In this document: piece after piece, positions 9,801-19,280 of the stretch
Layout of the letters: each line of letters starts with the position of its first letter
How positions within the stretch are numbered: position 1 is the first letter of the stretch
NCBI RefSeq assembly: GCF_000315015.1
Contig: NZ_BAEP01000054.1
Location: forward strand, 62,001-126,000
DNA: 64,000 bases
Direction of reading: 5' to 3'
From: Paraglaciecola mesophila KMM 241
GTDB taxonomy: Bacteria > Pseudomonadota > Gammaproteobacteria > Enterobacterales > Alteromonadaceae
Notes under the pieces: model-generated
The model's database searches: none
Told to the model about the DNA's origin: nothing
What the model saw: the letters and a program-made list of their open reading frames with translations, nothing else
Translations under genes and position numbers: made by a program

Positions 9801-10703
9801 AATAGCGGTTGGGTGGTTGTGGGTTTCAACTTTCATCAGAATATCGATGTCTTCATGGTGATAGCGATACTGATTACTGTCTGCTTGAGGGAAGAAACGC
9901 CCTGCGAAACTACCTTCCATTACAGCGGCATTGTCTGCGTACGCCGAATGCACATAGTCTGGGCACTTTTCGTAGGTATTCTTAATCATTTTAAACAATG
10001 ATTTAGGCTGCGCTTGCCCATCGATTGTCCAATCAGCGTTAAAAATTTTATGGCGACAATGCTCTGAGTTTGCTTGAGCAAACATGTAAAGTTCGATGTC
10101 GTTAGGGTTACGTCCCAACTTTTCGAAACTGCTAACCAAATAATCTACCTCATCTTCGGCCAAGGCTAAGCCCAGTCGCACATTGGCACTGACTAACTCT
10201 TCACGGCCGCCGCCTAACACATCGATAGTCGTTAACGGCTTCGGTGCTTCGTGCTTAAACAAGATACTCGCGTCTTGTAAATCGCCGACCACGCTTTGGG
10301 TCATGCGATCATGCAGTACATTCTTTAACTGAATAAGTTGAGTGTCATTTAGTGGGTCAGCATCCACGTAAAATGCGCAGCCTCGCTCTAAACGCTCAAC
10401 CTGAGTAAGACCACAATTGTGCGCGATATCGGTGGCTTTTGATGACCAAGGGGAAATCGTTCCTGCTCGCGGTATTACCAATAACAGCAGCCCTTTATGC
10501 TTTTTCTCTTGAATTTTGGGGCCGTAAGTCAGCAGTTTATCCAATACCTGCTGGTCGTTCGCTTCTAGCGGCGCACTGACTTGAGCAAAATGCACAAATT
10601 CAGCAAACAAAGCGTGAACAGGTAAGTTGAGGGCCTCAATTGACTGCATGAGTTTTTTAGTACGAAATTCAGAAAGGGCTGGAGCGCCGCGAAGGACAAG
10701 CAT
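6816..10703 (-). CDS. purL: Phosphoribosylformylglycinamidine synthase, large single-chain type
   Basis: Fourth step of de novo purine synthesis: converts FGAR, ATP and glutamine to FGAM in the cytosol. The single chain carries an N-terminal PurS-like region, the linker, two AIRS-like ATPase halves ([20 protein letters not shown] is the conserved Gly-rich segment) and a C-terminal class I glutaminase. That domain has the nucleophile Cys in [11 protein letters not shown] and the His/Glu pair in PHPERVF. I place the start at 10703, giving [13 protein letters not shown] and 1295 residues, exactly the length of the E. coli enzyme. The frame extends 11 codons further upstream without support. It is transcribed alone, with its own promoter and terminator. 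Confidence 0.97.
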   Translation of the reverse strand: MLVLRGAPALSEFRTKKLMQSIEALNLPVHALFAEFVHFAQVSAPLEANDQQVLDKLLTYGPKIQEKKHKGLLLLVIPRAGTISPWSSKATDIAHNCGLTQVERLERGCAFYVDADPLNDTQLIQLKNVLHDRMTQSVVGDLQDASILFKHEAPKPLTTIDVLGGGREELVSANVRLGLALAEDEVDYLVSSFEKLGRNPNDIELYMFAQANSEHCRHKIFNADWTIDGQAQPKSLFKMIKNTYEKCPDYVHSAYADNAAVMEGSFAGRFFPQADSNQYRYHHEDIDILMKVETHNHPTAIAPFSGAATGSGGEIRDEGATGRGSKPKAGLVGFSVSNLRIPGFEQPWENDYGKPERIVTAFDIMLNGPLGGAAFNNEFGRPNILGYFRTYEQQVTSFNGEEVRGYHKPIMLAGGLGNIRKQHTQKGEITIGAKLIALGGPAMNIGLGGGAASSMASGESNEDLDFASVQRDNPEMERRCQEVIDKCWQLGENNPIQFIHDVGAGGLSNAFPELVNDGGRGANFSLRNVPNDEPGMTPLEVWCNESQERYVMSVAPENLATFTDICARERAPFAVVGEATQARHLTLDDSHFNNKPIDMPLDVLLGKAPKMHRDVQSKALTGSAFDVSNIDLDEAALRLLHLPAVAEKTFLITIGDRSVTGLVNRDQMVGPWQIPVADVAVTAAAFDSYQGEAMSLGERTPAALLNYGASARLAVGEALTNIAAADIGDLKRIKLSANWMAAAGHPGEDAGLYEAVKAVGEELCPALGLTIPVGKDSMSMKTQWQDAQGDKAVTSPMSLVITAFGAVKDVRKTLTPELTTKGDTRLMLIDLGAGQNRMGASCLAQVYQQLGDKTPDVDSPELLKGFFLAMQQLVNEKALHAYHDRSDGGLFTTLVEMAFAGNTGLDVKLDALAGDNASALFNEELGAVIQFNADKLNQVEAVLAANGLSDVSHVIGTLSDDDQIRFSREGKPVLQNSRGVYRNAWAQTTHHMQRLRDNPECAEQELASKNDLNNPGLHAVLSFDVNEDVAAPYIAKGTAPKMAILREQGVNSHVEMAAAFDRAGFASVDVHMSDILAGRVSLSEFQGLVACGGFSYGDVLGAGEGWAKSILFNAMARDEFSAFFERNETFSLGVCNGCQMLSNLKSLIPGAELWPHFVTNQSERFEARVAMLEVQDSPSIFFKGMQGSKMPIAISHGEGRAEFAQPSGLEAALNSNTVALRYIDNYGKITEQYPANPNGSPAGLSGLTSKDGRATIMMPHPERVFRTVANSWHPDDWQEDSPWMRMFRNARVYLG

Positions 10704-10780
10704 AAAGGTAATCACCAAGTTGCAGGGCTCACCCACTTTCGTGATGGCAAACCGATTTTCGGGAAAATTTTAAGCGCAGG

Positions 10781-10810
10781 ATTATATACTGATTTTTGAG
10801 TAATTGATAA
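10781..10810 (-). promoter_or_regulatory. Probable sigma-70 promoter of purL
   Basis: On the minus strand a perfect TATAAT (10781-10786) lies 18 bases downstream of TTATCA (10805-10810). The predicted transcript begins about 70 bases before the purL ATG. I see no PurR box of correct spacing. Confidence 0.5.
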
Positions 10811-10863
10811 GCGATTAACCCCTTGAATAAAGACTTTTATTAAATGATAAATATCTGGATGAA

Positions 10864-12615
10864 TTGATCACTTTTGGTCACAATATCAATCGATGTTTTT
10901 TTAAGGGGTGTGGTATTTCTTTTCGTTGTTCTTTTCACCATTTTTTTTATCAACCTTTTCGTTACGGTTTCCTGCTTGCTGTTTCACTGATACTCAGCGC
11001 GTGCGATGAACCTAAAAAGCAAGATAGCTTGCAACACGTGCTCGACACGGGCGTATTACGTGTGGGTACGATTTACGGCTTAACGACCTATTACAATGGC
11101 CCTAATGGGCCAGAAGGGTTTGAATATGAGTTAGCAGCCGGTTTTGCAGAGTACCTCGGGGTAAAACTAGAAATATTTCCTTATTACACAGTCAATGAGC
11201 TTTTCCCTCAACTCGATAATGGCCATTTAGATGTGATTGCGGCAGGCATTAACGTCAGCCCAGAACGTTACGCTCAATATCGCTTTGGCCCTGCTTATCA
11301 AAATGTCAGCCAGAAATTAGTTTTCAAGCAAGGGGATGTGCGCCCACGAGAGTTAGACGATCTAACCGGTGATTTCATGGTTGTTGCTGGTAGTGGCCAC
11401 AGTGAAACCTTACGCAATTTTAAAGGGCAGCACCCAGAATTAAGCTGGCAAGAAACCAACGATAAAGATTCAGAAGAACTGCTTGAAGCAGTGTTGGCGG
11501 ACGAGCTGGACTACACAGTGGTCGATTCAAACATTTTGGCTTTGATGCGCCGCCGTTATCCTGAACTGAGTATTGGTTTTTCTTTGAGTCAATCACAAGG
11601 CATTGCTTGGGCCACCAGTCAAAAAAGCGATGACGCGTTGCGTGCCGCTCTGATTGAATATTTTGGGAAGATTCATCAAAACGGTACCCTCGCCGCATTA
11701 GAGGACAAGCATTTCGGCCATGTTCGCCAGTTTAACTACGTAGATACCCGGGATTTCATTCGCTCTGCCGCTAAAAAGCTTCCCCGATATCAACCCTTAT
11801 TTGAGCGTTATGCCGATGATTTAGACTGGCGTTTGTTAGCCGCTTTGAGCTACCAAGAGAGCCACTGGAACCCCAAAGCAAAATCAGTCACAGGTGTTAG
11901 AGGCTTGATGATGCTCACCTTGAATACAGCGAAAGACTTGGGAGTGACGTCACGCCTCGATCCGGAACAAAGTATTCGCGGTGGCTCTGAATATCTATCA
12001 ACCTTACTTACCCGCATTCCAGACCGAATTCCACACCCTGATAGATTATGGTTTGCGCTGGCGGCCTATAACATAGGCTTGGGGCACTTAGAAGATGCTC
12101 GCGTATTAACCGAGCGCCAAGGAGGCAACCCAGATATGTGGGTTGATGTGAAAAAACGCCTCCCCCAATTAAGACAAAAGCGCTATTACAAGACCACGCG
12201 ATACGGATATGCTAGAGGAAACGAAGCCGTTATTTATGTGGATAATATTCGTCGCTACTATGACACCCTCGTTTGGCTTAATGAACAGCAACCGGAGCTT
12301 CTGCCTACTGAACCTGATGAGACTGAGCTTGATGAGACAGAGCTAGACGGCGATACAGTCGATGAAACAGCAATAGAAGTCCTGAAAGATGATGATAACT
12401 TAACGCCGGTAGAAGAGTCGAACGAGCAGACCGAGGGTGGACAGACTGAAGCAGAAACGATAGAAACAACTGACGAAGCAAAAAATGAAAACGCTGATAC
12501 AGAAGGCGCTGAGAACGTTGAAGACTCTGATAACGCTGATGACGCTGACGGCTCTAATATTGCTGAAGGCTTTATTAACGCTGAAGGCTCGGACAACACA
12601 GAAAATAACCTATAA
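10864..12615 (+). CDS. mltF: Membrane-bound lytic murein transglycosylase F with a long acidic tail
   Basis: Cleaves peptidoglycan to 1,6-anhydromuropeptides at the outer membrane. A lipoprotein signal (FLLAVSLILSACDE) is followed by a solute-binding-protein-type domain (from LRVGTIYGLTTYYNGPNGPE, about 240 residues) and an SLT catalytic domain with the Glu in SYQESHWNPKAKS. This is the MltF (YfhD) order. The last 100 or so residues are an extra low-complexity acidic tail rich in Glu, Asp, Asn and Thr, with an internal DETELDETELD repeat. No ATG is in frame before the lipobox: TTG at 10864 is the first start, and ATT at 10915 with AAGGGG six bases upstream is an alternative. It is divergent from purL. 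Confidence 0.9.
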   Translation: MITFGHNINRCFFKGCGISFRCSFHHFFYQPFRYGFLLAVSLILSACDEPKKQDSLQHVLDTGVLRVGTIYGLTTYYNGPNGPEGFEYELAAGFAEYLGVKLEIFPYYTVNELFPQLDNGHLDVIAAGINVSPERYAQYRFGPAYQNVSQKLVFKQGDVRPRELDDLTGDFMVVAGSGHSETLRNFKGQHPELSWQETNDKDSEELLEAVLADELDYTVVDSNILALMRRRYPELSIGFSLSQSQGIAWATSQKSDDALRAALIEYFGKIHQNGTLAALEDKHFGHVRQFNYVDTRDFIRSAAKKLPRYQPLFERYADDLDWRLLAALSYQESHWNPKAKSVTGVRGLMMLTLNTAKDLGVTSRLDPEQSIRGGSEYLSTLLTRIPDRIPHPDRLWFALAAYNIGLGHLEDARVLTERQGGNPDMWVDVKKRLPQLRQKRYYKTTRYGYARGNEAVIYVDNIRRYYDTLVWLNEQQPELLPTEPDETELDETELDGDTVDETAIEVLKDDDNLTPVEESNEQTEGGQTEAETIETTDEAKNENADTEGAENVEDSDNADDADGSNIAEGFINAEGSDNTENNL

Positions 12616-13015
12616 TGTTTAGCTTCTCGCTAGCCTCGTTAAGTACTTGGAACGCTTTTATCGACTAAATCTGAGCTTTACCCTTCTTAAGTACACTTTA
12701 TTTTACAACATTACATCCACTATTTTTAGCTGTCATTTTTCATTCACAATCAACTGTTAGATTATGTTTTAGTGAACATAAATACTCTTTCGGGTGTCTA
12801 TTATTAGTCAGAAAAGATCTGATTGGGTACTTTGGCAGTAGAACTACAGCGTAAAAAGTTCATTTACTGAAACATGAACATTCAACGTTGCGACCTTACA
12901 AACAAAGAATGTTAAGCATCATTAGTGACAGAAATATTGCATATTGAAATACGAGCACACTAGCAATATTGGTATGAAGAAAAAAATATAAGAGAAAAGA
13001 CGAAAGGAAAAAAGA
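12616..13015. other. Intergenic region between mltF and a 52-residue ORF
   Basis: A 400-base AT-rich gap. I see no hairpin terminator for mltF. A weak promoter-like pair TTGAAA (12944-12949) and TATTGG (12967-12972), 17 bases apart, could serve the small ORF at 13016. Nothing else is supported. Confidence 0.4.
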
Positions 13016-13725
<710 letters not shown>

Positions 13726-13865
13726 TTAACCAATCAAGACACTAATGAAACTCTCTATAAACTGCTAAACAATTGATAATATTGGATTTTTAATTCTGGT
13801 CAGCGAATTGCTTAGTACTATATAAATATGGATACTATTTTAACACATAGATTTGAGGAATAGAC

Positions 13866-14099
13866 ATGAACATCACCGCCGTTGCGATCGTTGCTATAGT
13901 TTGTTGGGCCATTGTTGAACTAACCAATGGAACAAAAACCAAGAAAAAAAATAAAGCCGCACTCGAACAAGATGCTGAATTAGCGAAGCAAGTGTCCGAT
14001 TTAAAAGAGCGCATCGAAACATTAGAAAAAATTGTAACCGATGAAAAATACGACTTACACCGTCAGTTCGATGATCTAAAGAAAGACAGAGTTGCCTGA
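13866..14099 (+). CDS. Small membrane protein with PspB-like coiled coil
   Basis: A 77-residue protein with an N-terminal membrane helix (ITAVAIVAIVCWAIVEL, residues 2-18), a Lys-rich stop-transfer stretch, and a coiled coil QVSDLKERIETLEKIVTDEK. The coiled coil matches the PspB pattern RMRERIQALESILDAE in spacing and character. PspB senses envelope stress with PspC and controls PspA in Enterobacteria. No pspA, pspC or pspF lies beside it, so this may be an orphan relative with another partner. GAGGA lies seven bases before the ATG at 13866. A two-way terminator follows. Confidence 0.6.
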   Translation: MNITAVAIVAIVCWAIVELTNGTKTKKKNKAALEQDAELAKQVSDLKERIETLEKIVTDEKYDLHRQFDDLKKDRVA

Positions 14100-14120
14100 G
14101 ATCCAAAAAAAAACCCAGCG

Positions 14121-14156
14121 AAAAAGGGCCACCTCTTATTGAGTTGGCTCCTTTTT
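14121..14156. terminator. Bidirectional terminator
   Basis: Imperfect hairpin from aaaaagggccacctc to gagttggctcctttt, with A-run and T-run ends. It serves the PspB-like gene (+) and the acyltransferase gene (-). Confidence 0.75.
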
Positions 14157-14180
14157 GTTGTCGAGTTGTTTATCCTGAGC

Positions 14181-15308
14181 CTATTTGTGAGTAATAGGCA
14201 CCGCATACATAGACAACACTTTGCGTTTAATTTCTGCGGACTCTTCACTTAAGCGAGAAGATAAATGTAATTTGGCTTCATCGACTTCGGCTGGAGTAAA
14301 CGAACCGTCACTCTCAATGTTAACTTCTCCCAACAACTCAACAGCCGCATCAGCGCTTGCAAAACGTTGGTAATTTTGTTTTATCTGGCTATCGATTTGC
14401 TCTGCTACGCCTTTAGCACTGTCAAATTCAGCATCTAGAAGCTTACCAAATGCCACATGCACATTACCTTTAAAACCCACTATTCCATCGACTATGCTGC
14501 GAATATCTTCGCTATCCGCCTTATCGTAACTTCCCTCTACTTCTGTAGTGTGTAATTCTTTTGCTTTACTTAAATCACAAGGGTCGAATTCATAAGAGAT
14601 AGAGACAGGTACAATCCGCAAGCTGCGAACATAATCTGCTAAAGGTTGCTCTTTAGGTTTATTCAAACTGAGCATAGAGATAATAGCGGGATTCGTTGCA
14701 TCCACACCATCCTTTGCGCGTCCTTCCCTTTGGGCAATCCAAATATGTTGCGCATCATTTTTTAACGTATGAAAAATATATTCGCTGAGCAACTTAGCAT
14801 CGGCCAGCTTTTGTCGCCTGTCTTTGGCGCTGCGATGTACGATAAAGCATTTATTCAAGCGGATTAAGTCTGCTACCCAATCTTGCTTAAGTAGATTATC
14901 CCCTACGGCAATTCGAACCGTGTCTTGTCCGCTTAAATGCAGTGACCAATTGACGAAGGCAGGATCTAAAGCGATATCACGGTGATTACTAACAAAAATA
15001 CACGGTTGGCTTAGATCCAACGCTTCAAGACCAGATACGCTGAAACTGTCCGTCGTTTGCTCGATCATGCGCTCCATATAGGGTTCGACCAACACTTGAA
15101 AGTCGCGAAGACTTTTAATGCTGCTGCGCCGCTTAGACAAATACAACCGAGTCACCGCTCTTAATAGCGGATAACAAAAGCGCGGCCAGGTAGAAAACCG
15201 AAAGGCAACTAAACTGTCCATGAGTTGCCGATTACGGATTAGTCGCTCCAGTACCTGGGGCAAATCGCAATCGTTAAATGGACGAATTGAGTCAAACTTT
15301 TCATTCAT
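14181..15308 (-). CDS. PlsC-type acyltransferase family protein
   Basis: Probable glycerolipid acyltransferase of the PlsC/LPLAT superfamily, 375 residues, membrane-associated. The central domain shows the acceptor-site block (SNHRDIALDPAFVNW, His109) and the substrate block REGRAKDG (Glu195-Gly-Arg). The catalytic block departs from the usual HX4D: the second Asp lies six residues after His109 (HX5D), while an Asp sits two residues after it (HRD). Whether this is a subfamily trait or alters activity is open. The N-terminal 100 residues (FRFSTWPRFCYPLLRAV) look membrane-binding, and the C-terminal 100 are helical. Its ATG overlaps by ATGA the stop of the 31-residue ORF upstream, suggesting coupled translation. 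The substrate is not known. Confidence 0.72.
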   Translation of the reverse strand: MNEKFDSIRPFNDCDLPQVLERLIRNRQLMDSLVAFRFSTWPRFCYPLLRAVTRLYLSKRRSSIKSLRDFQVLVEPYMERMIEQTTDSFSVSGLEALDLSQPCIFVSNHRDIALDPAFVNWSLHLSGQDTVRIAVGDNLLKQDWVADLIRLNKCFIVHRSAKDRRQKLADAKLLSEYIFHTLKNDAQHIWIAQREGRAKDGVDATNPAIISMLSLNKPKEQPLADYVRSLRIVPVSISYEFDPCDLSKAKELHTTEVEGSYDKADSEDIRSIVDGIVGFKGNVHVAFGKLLDAEFDSAKGVAEQIDSQIKQNYQRFASADAAVELLGEVNIESDGSFTPAEVDEAKLHLSSRLSEESAEIKRKVLSMYAVPITHK

Positions 15309-15400
15309 GAAGGAAAACTACTTACGGATAATAAATGGGCCAGCATTTTGCCTGCGAACAAGCAAATCAGCAAACCTAATTTGGTTAATATCAGCAGCAA
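15305..15400 (-). CDS. 31-residue hydrophobic ORF coupled to the acyltransferase gene
   Basis: Starts at TTG 15400 and ends at TGA 15305. The product MLLILTKLGLLICLFAGKML plus AHLLSVSSFPS is one hydrophobic helix. A strong Shine-Dalgarno (TAGGAG) is placed eight bases before the TTG. The TGA overlaps the ATG of the acyltransferase as ATGA, the classic coupling arrangement. It could be a small membrane subunit or a leader that sets translation of the downstream gene. There is no homology evidence. Confidence 0.45.
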   Translation of the reverse strand: MLLILTKLGLLICLFAGKMLAHLLSVSSFPS

Positions 15401-15445
15401 TACCGCTGCTCCTACCTGTTGTTATACCCTACAACTGACAGTGTA

Positions 15446-15979
15446 TTACGCCTGAAGTTCGCGACAAATAATGTCCACTTCCCCATTTTGGGTGGTAATG
15501 TAAGTCGAGTCGCCAGTAATCGTGAACGACATATCACTGGTACGAGAAATTAACTTAGCCAGCGCTTGAATGTCTTCCCAAGGGAATTGATATACTTGCA
15601 CAGGTAACGCCGAAAAGCTCGATTGACTCTGTTGCCACCAAGTATCAGATTTACTATTGAAACTATACACTTTGGTATTTTTGGCCATGCGACTGGCTTT
15701 TTTGATCCGCTCCTGGGCAGGCTCCCCTACATCAATCCATAAATGTAATTGATCGTCTAGACCGCGCAACCAAATGTCCGGCTCCTCAACGGAGCTAAGC
15801 CCCTTGGTAAAGCTCAACAACTCATCGGCGTTTAGGCAGTATGCAAGTACCCTGGCCATCATGCGTTCCACGGTTTCTGATGGATGCTGCGCAACAGTTA
15901 AATTAAGCGCAGTGTAATAGTCGCGATTAAGATCAGACAAAGAGATTTTGAATTTATAGATCGTTGGCTTTAACGCCAT
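15446..15979 (-). CDS. yaeQ: YaeQ family protein
   Basis: Conserved proteobacterial protein of 177 residues with a PD-(D/E)XK-nuclease-like fold. Members can substitute for RfaH in overexpression tests, but the true role is unknown. Recognisable family features are the start ALKPTIYKFKISLSDLNRDY, the middle segment EEPDIWLRGLDDQLHLWIDV with the conserved Glu/Asp pair, and VYSFNSKSDTWW. The stop is 137 bases upstream of the acyltransferase start, with the 31-residue ORF between them. Its start is separated from guaA by a terminator. Confidence 0.92.
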   Translation of the reverse strand: MALKPTIYKFKISLSDLNRDYYTALNLTVAQHPSETVERMMARVLAYCLNADELLSFTKGLSSVEEPDIWLRGLDDQLHLWIDVGEPAQERIKKASRMAKNTKVYSFNSKSDTWWQQSQSSFSALPVQVYQFPWEDIQALAKLISRTSDMSFTITGDSTYITTQNGEVDIICRELQA

Positions 15980-16013
15980 AATGGTTACTCAAAGTAAGAT
16001 ATTGAATACAAAA

Positions 16014-16037
16014 TAAAAAAGGCCAGAGATACTGGCC
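16014..16037 (-). terminator. guaA terminator
   Basis: On the minus strand GGCCAGTATCTCTGGCC forms a perfect stem followed by TTTTTTATTTT, 17 bases past the guaA stop. Confidence 0.88.
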
Positions 16038-16053
16038 TTATTCACAAGAAAAA

Positions 16054-17631
16054 CTATTCCCACTCAATAGTCGCTGGCGGTTTGCCAGAAATGTCATACA
16101 CCACTCGCGAAATACCATCTATTTCGTTGATGATACGGTTCGATACTTTACCTAAAAATTCGTAAGGTAAATGGGCCCAATGCGCGGTCATAAAATCAAT
16201 CGTCTCTACTGCACGCAATGAAACAACCCAATCGTATTTACGTGCATCACCCATGACGCCTACTGACTTAACGGGCAAGAAAACCGTAAACGCTTGACTC
16301 ACTTTATTGTACAAGTCGTGCTTGTGTAACTCATCAATAAAGATGGCATCAGCGCGGCGCAACAGGTCACAATATTCTTTTTTCACTTCACCTAAAACCC
16401 GAACGCCTAAACCCGGCCCTGGGAATGGGTGGCGATACAACATGTCATAAGGCAAACCCAGCTCTAAACCAATTTTTCGCACTTCGTCTTTAAACAATTC
16501 ACGCAAAGGCTCTACTAAGCCCATAGCCATATCGTCAGGTAAACCACCAACGTTGTGGTGCGATTTAATTACGTGAGCTTTACCGGTAGCAGAGCCAGCT
16601 GACTCGATAACATCTGGGTAAATCGTGCCTTGTGCTAACCACTTAGCATTCTTGAGTTTCTTTGATTCTTCATCAAACACTTCAACAAATACGCGGCCTA
16701 TGATCTTGCGTTTTGCTTCAGGCTCATCCGTACCGGCCAATGCAGATAAAAAGCGCTTTTCTGCATCAATTTTGATGATATTAAGTCCAAAATGATCACC
16801 GAACATGTCCATAACTTGTTGGCCTTCGTTTAAACGTAATAAGCCGTTATCTACAAATACACAGGTCAGGTTTTTACCAATCGCGCGGTGCAACAACATC
16901 GCTACGACAGACGAATCAACACCACCAGACAACCCTAAAATAACTTCGTCATCACCGATTTGCTTCTTCATGCGCGCAACTGCATCCTCGATGATTGCAC
17001 CAGGTGTCCAAAGTTTTTCGCACTGACAAATATCTAATACGAAATGCGACAACATACGCTGACCTTGGCGAGTGTGCGTCACTTCAGGGTGAAACTGTAC
17101 ACCGTAGAATTGTTTTTCGGGGTGTACGATCGCGGCAAATGGGCAACTATCGGTCTTCGCTGCTGTGATAAACCCGTCCGGTACCGCCGCCACTTTATCA
17201 CCATGACTCATCCATACGTCAAGCAACGCGTTACCATTGGGGCTAACATGATCCTCGATGTTATTCAGTAATGCCATTTGCTCAACCACTTCCACTTGAG
17301 CATAACCGAACTCTCGCATATCTGAGCCTAACACGGCACCGCCTAACTGTTCGGCCATGGTTTGCATGCCGTAGCAAATACCAAATACGGGGACACCCGC
17401 ATCAAATACATATTGCGGCGCACGCGGCGAGTCTTTTGCGTGAACGGATTCAGGTCCACCAGATAAAATAATACCGTTTGGATTAAATTCACGAATTTGC
17501 TCTTCGGTCACATCCCATGCCCATAATTCACAGTACACACCTATTTCGCGCACTCTACGTGCGATAAGTTGAGTGTACTGAGAGCCGAAGTCGAGAATGA
17601 GTATGCGTTGGTCGTGAATGTTTGTTGTCAT
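16054..17631 (-). CDS. guaA: GMP synthase (glutamine-hydrolysing)
   Basis: Converts XMP to GMP using glutamine and ATP, the last step of guanine nucleotide synthesis. The 525-residue protein has the class I glutaminase domain first (nucleophile Cys86 in GICYGMQ; His/Glu in [11 protein letters not shown]). The ATP-pyrophosphatase domain follows, with P-loop LSGGVDSSV at about residue 235, and the C-terminal dimerisation domain ends PPATIEWE. It lies 76 bases downstream of guaB in the conserved guaBA order, but with a strong hairpin in the gap. Confidence 0.98.
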   Translation of the reverse strand: MTTNIHDQRILILDFGSQYTQLIARRVREIGVYCELWAWDVTEEQIREFNPNGIILSGGPESVHAKDSPRAPQYVFDAGVPVFGICYGMQTMAEQLGGAVLGSDMREFGYAQVEVVEQMALLNNIEDHVSPNGNALLDVWMSHGDKVAAVPDGFITAAKTDSCPFAAIVHPEKQFYGVQFHPEVTHTRQGQRMLSHFVLDICQCEKLWTPGAIIEDAVARMKKQIGDDEVILGLSGGVDSSVVAMLLHRAIGKNLTCVFVDNGLLRLNEGQQVMDMFGDHFGLNIIKIDAEKRFLSALAGTDEPEAKRKIIGRVFVEVFDEESKKLKNAKWLAQGTIYPDVIESAGSATGKAHVIKSHHNVGGLPDDMAMGLVEPLRELFKDEVRKIGLELGLPYDMLYRHPFPGPGLGVRVLGEVKKEYCDLLRRADAIFIDELHKHDLYNKVSQAFTVFLPVKSVGVMGDARKYDWVVSLRAVETIDFMTAHWAHLPYEFLGKVSNRIINEIDGISRVVYDISGKPPATIEWE

Positions 17632-17663
17632 CTTGGTACTCGTGTTATTAGCGCAGTGGCGAT

Positions 17664-17688
17664 AAAAAAAGGCTGGTTATAACCAGCC
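17664..17688 (-). terminator. Terminator-like hairpin between guaB and guaA
   Basis: On the minus strand GGCTGGTTATAACCAGCC is a perfect inverted repeat followed by TTTTTTTATC. It lies directly after the guaB stop, so it should limit read-through into guaA. Confidence 0.82.
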
Positions 17689-17707
17689 CAGTAGTCAGTT
17701 TAAATCA

Positions 17708-19177
17708 TTAACCTAAGCGGTAGTTTGGCGCTTCTTTGGTAATGCTTACATCGTGTACATGAGACTCACCCATGCCGGCCGCCGTCACTTTAACGAACAT
17801 TGCTTTGGTGCGCATGTCGTCAATGGTGGCTGACCCCGTCAATCCCATTGCTGAGCGCAAGCCGCCCATTTGTTGGTGAATAATGGTTGAGATAGGGCCT
17901 TTATAAGCGACACGACCTTCAATGCCCTCTGGTACCAATTTTTCAGCACTGTTGCTGTCTTGGAAGTAACGATCCGACGAACCATTGTTTTGATCCATCG
18001 CTCCAAGTGAGCCCATGCCGCGGTACGACTTGTAATAACGGCCTTGATATAATTCTACTTCCCCCGGCGCTTCTTCGGTACCGGCTAGCATACTGCCTAC
18101 CATTACCGAGCTAGCACCTGCAGCGATTGCCTTAGCAATGTCACCAGAGAAACGAATACCACCATCGGCGATAACCGGTACATCAGTGTCTTTAAGCGCT
18201 TCAACGGCGTCAGAAACCGCAGTAATTTGCGGTACACCACAACCAGTAACAATACGCGTAGTACAAATAGAGCCTGGGCCGATACCCACTTTCACAGCAT
18301 CAACACCCGCATCGGCTAGGGCTTTCGCACCTGCACCTGTGGCTACGTTACCTGCAATTAATTGTACGTCAGGGAAGTCAGCACGGACTTTTTTCACCCG
18401 ATCAATAACTCCCTGGGAATGACCATGCGAAGTATCAATCAGCAATACGTCAACGCCAGCTTCAACCAACAATTTAATGCGCTCATCAGTACCTGCACCA
18501 ACGCTCACGGCAGCGCCTACACGTAAACGGCCCAATTCGTCTTTACAAGCGTTAGGCTTACTTTCCGCTTTTTGGAAATCTTTAACCGTAATCAAACCGG
18601 TTAAGCGAAAAGCGTCATCAACCACTAAGATTTTTTCGATGCGGTGTTCGTGCATTAGCTCAAGCACTTGGTCCGAATCAGCCCCCTCTTTTACCGTTAC
18701 CAAATCTTCTTTGCGAGTCATCACTGACGAAATGGGTTGATCTAAGCGATTTTCAAAACGTAAATCGCGTCCAGTAACGATACCTACCAAGGCGTTGTCT
18801 TTATCCACAACAGGGAAACCAGAAAAGCCATGGTGCTTACTTAGTGTGTTAATTTCACCTATGGTGGCGTTTGGCGAGACGGTAACAGGGTCTGATACCA
18901 CACCACTTTCGTATTTTTTCACCATACGAACATGATCGGCTTGAGTTTCAGCTGGCATATTTTTATGAATAAAGCCGATGCCGCCTTCTTGCGCTAGGGC
19001 GATAGCAAGCCGCGCTTCGGATACAGTATCCATAGCAGCTGAAATAAGTGGGATATTTAGCGTCACACCGCGGGTTAATTTGGTTTTCAAATCAGCGGTA
19101 TGGGGGAGAACGGTTGAGTGCCCGGGCACTAACAACACATCATCAAACGTAAGAGCTTCTTTAGCGATCCGTAACAT
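17708..19177 (-). CDS. guaB: IMP dehydrogenase
   Basis: Oxidises IMP to XMP with NAD+, the committed step to guanine nucleotides. The TIM-barrel catalytic domain contains the Cys loop [13 protein letters not shown] and the flap/finger region [14 protein letters not shown] pair is inserted at about residues 93-205. The ATG at 19177 gives [16 protein letters not shown] and 489 residues, matching the family. The frame is open 13 codons further but includes an unlikely CCC stretch. It is divergent from xseA and led by a promoter with a GC-rich discriminator. Confidence 0.98.
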   Translation of the reverse strand: MLRIAKEALTFDDVLLVPGHSTVLPHTADLKTKLTRGVTLNIPLISAAMDTVSEARLAIALAQEGGIGFIHKNMPAETQADHVRMVKKYESGVVSDPVTVSPNATIGEINTLSKHHGFSGFPVVDKDNALVGIVTGRDLRFENRLDQPISSVMTRKEDLVTVKEGADSDQVLELMHEHRIEKILVVDDAFRLTGLITVKDFQKAESKPNACKDELGRLRVGAAVSVGAGTDERIKLLVEAGVDVLLIDTSHGHSQGVIDRVKKVRADFPDVQLIAGNVATGAGAKALADAGVDAVKVGIGPGSICTTRIVTGCGVPQITAVSDAVEALKDTDVPVIADGGIRFSGDIAKAIAAGASSVMVGSMLAGTEEAPGEVELYQGRYYKSYRGMGSLGAMDQNNGSSDRYFQDSNSAEKLVPEGIEGRVAYKGPISTIIHQQMGGLRSAMGLTGSATIDDMRTKAMFVKVTAAGMGESHVHDVSITKEAPNYRLG

Positions 19178-19215
19178 GCAACAACACCTGTTAAATGGGT
19201 TTTTATTGCGGCGCA

Positions 19216-19244
19216 ATTGTAGCGGCTTTACCTTATCAGGTAAA
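19216..19244 (-). promoter_or_regulatory. guaB promoter, stringent-type
   Basis: Minus strand: TTTACC (19239-19244), 17-base spacer, TACAAT (19216-19221), then the GC-rich discriminator TGCGCCGC. GC-rich discriminators are typical of ppGpp-repressed promoters, including guaB in E. coli. Confidence 0.65.
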
Positions 19245-19280
19245 CTCCAATCCTGTTATTTATTTAAGATTTTGTGCCTT

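Noticed and set aside
10749-10766. PurR-like operator upstream of purL (ggcaaaccgattttcg)
   Set aside because: It resembles GCAAACG...TTTGC halves but the spacing is two bases too long for the PurR palindrome and the right half is poor.
12258-12599. 113-codon minus-strand frame rich in Ser
   Set aside because: It is the antisense of the acidic low-complexity tail of mltF; the Ser/Val repeats are the mirror of the Glu/Asp codons.
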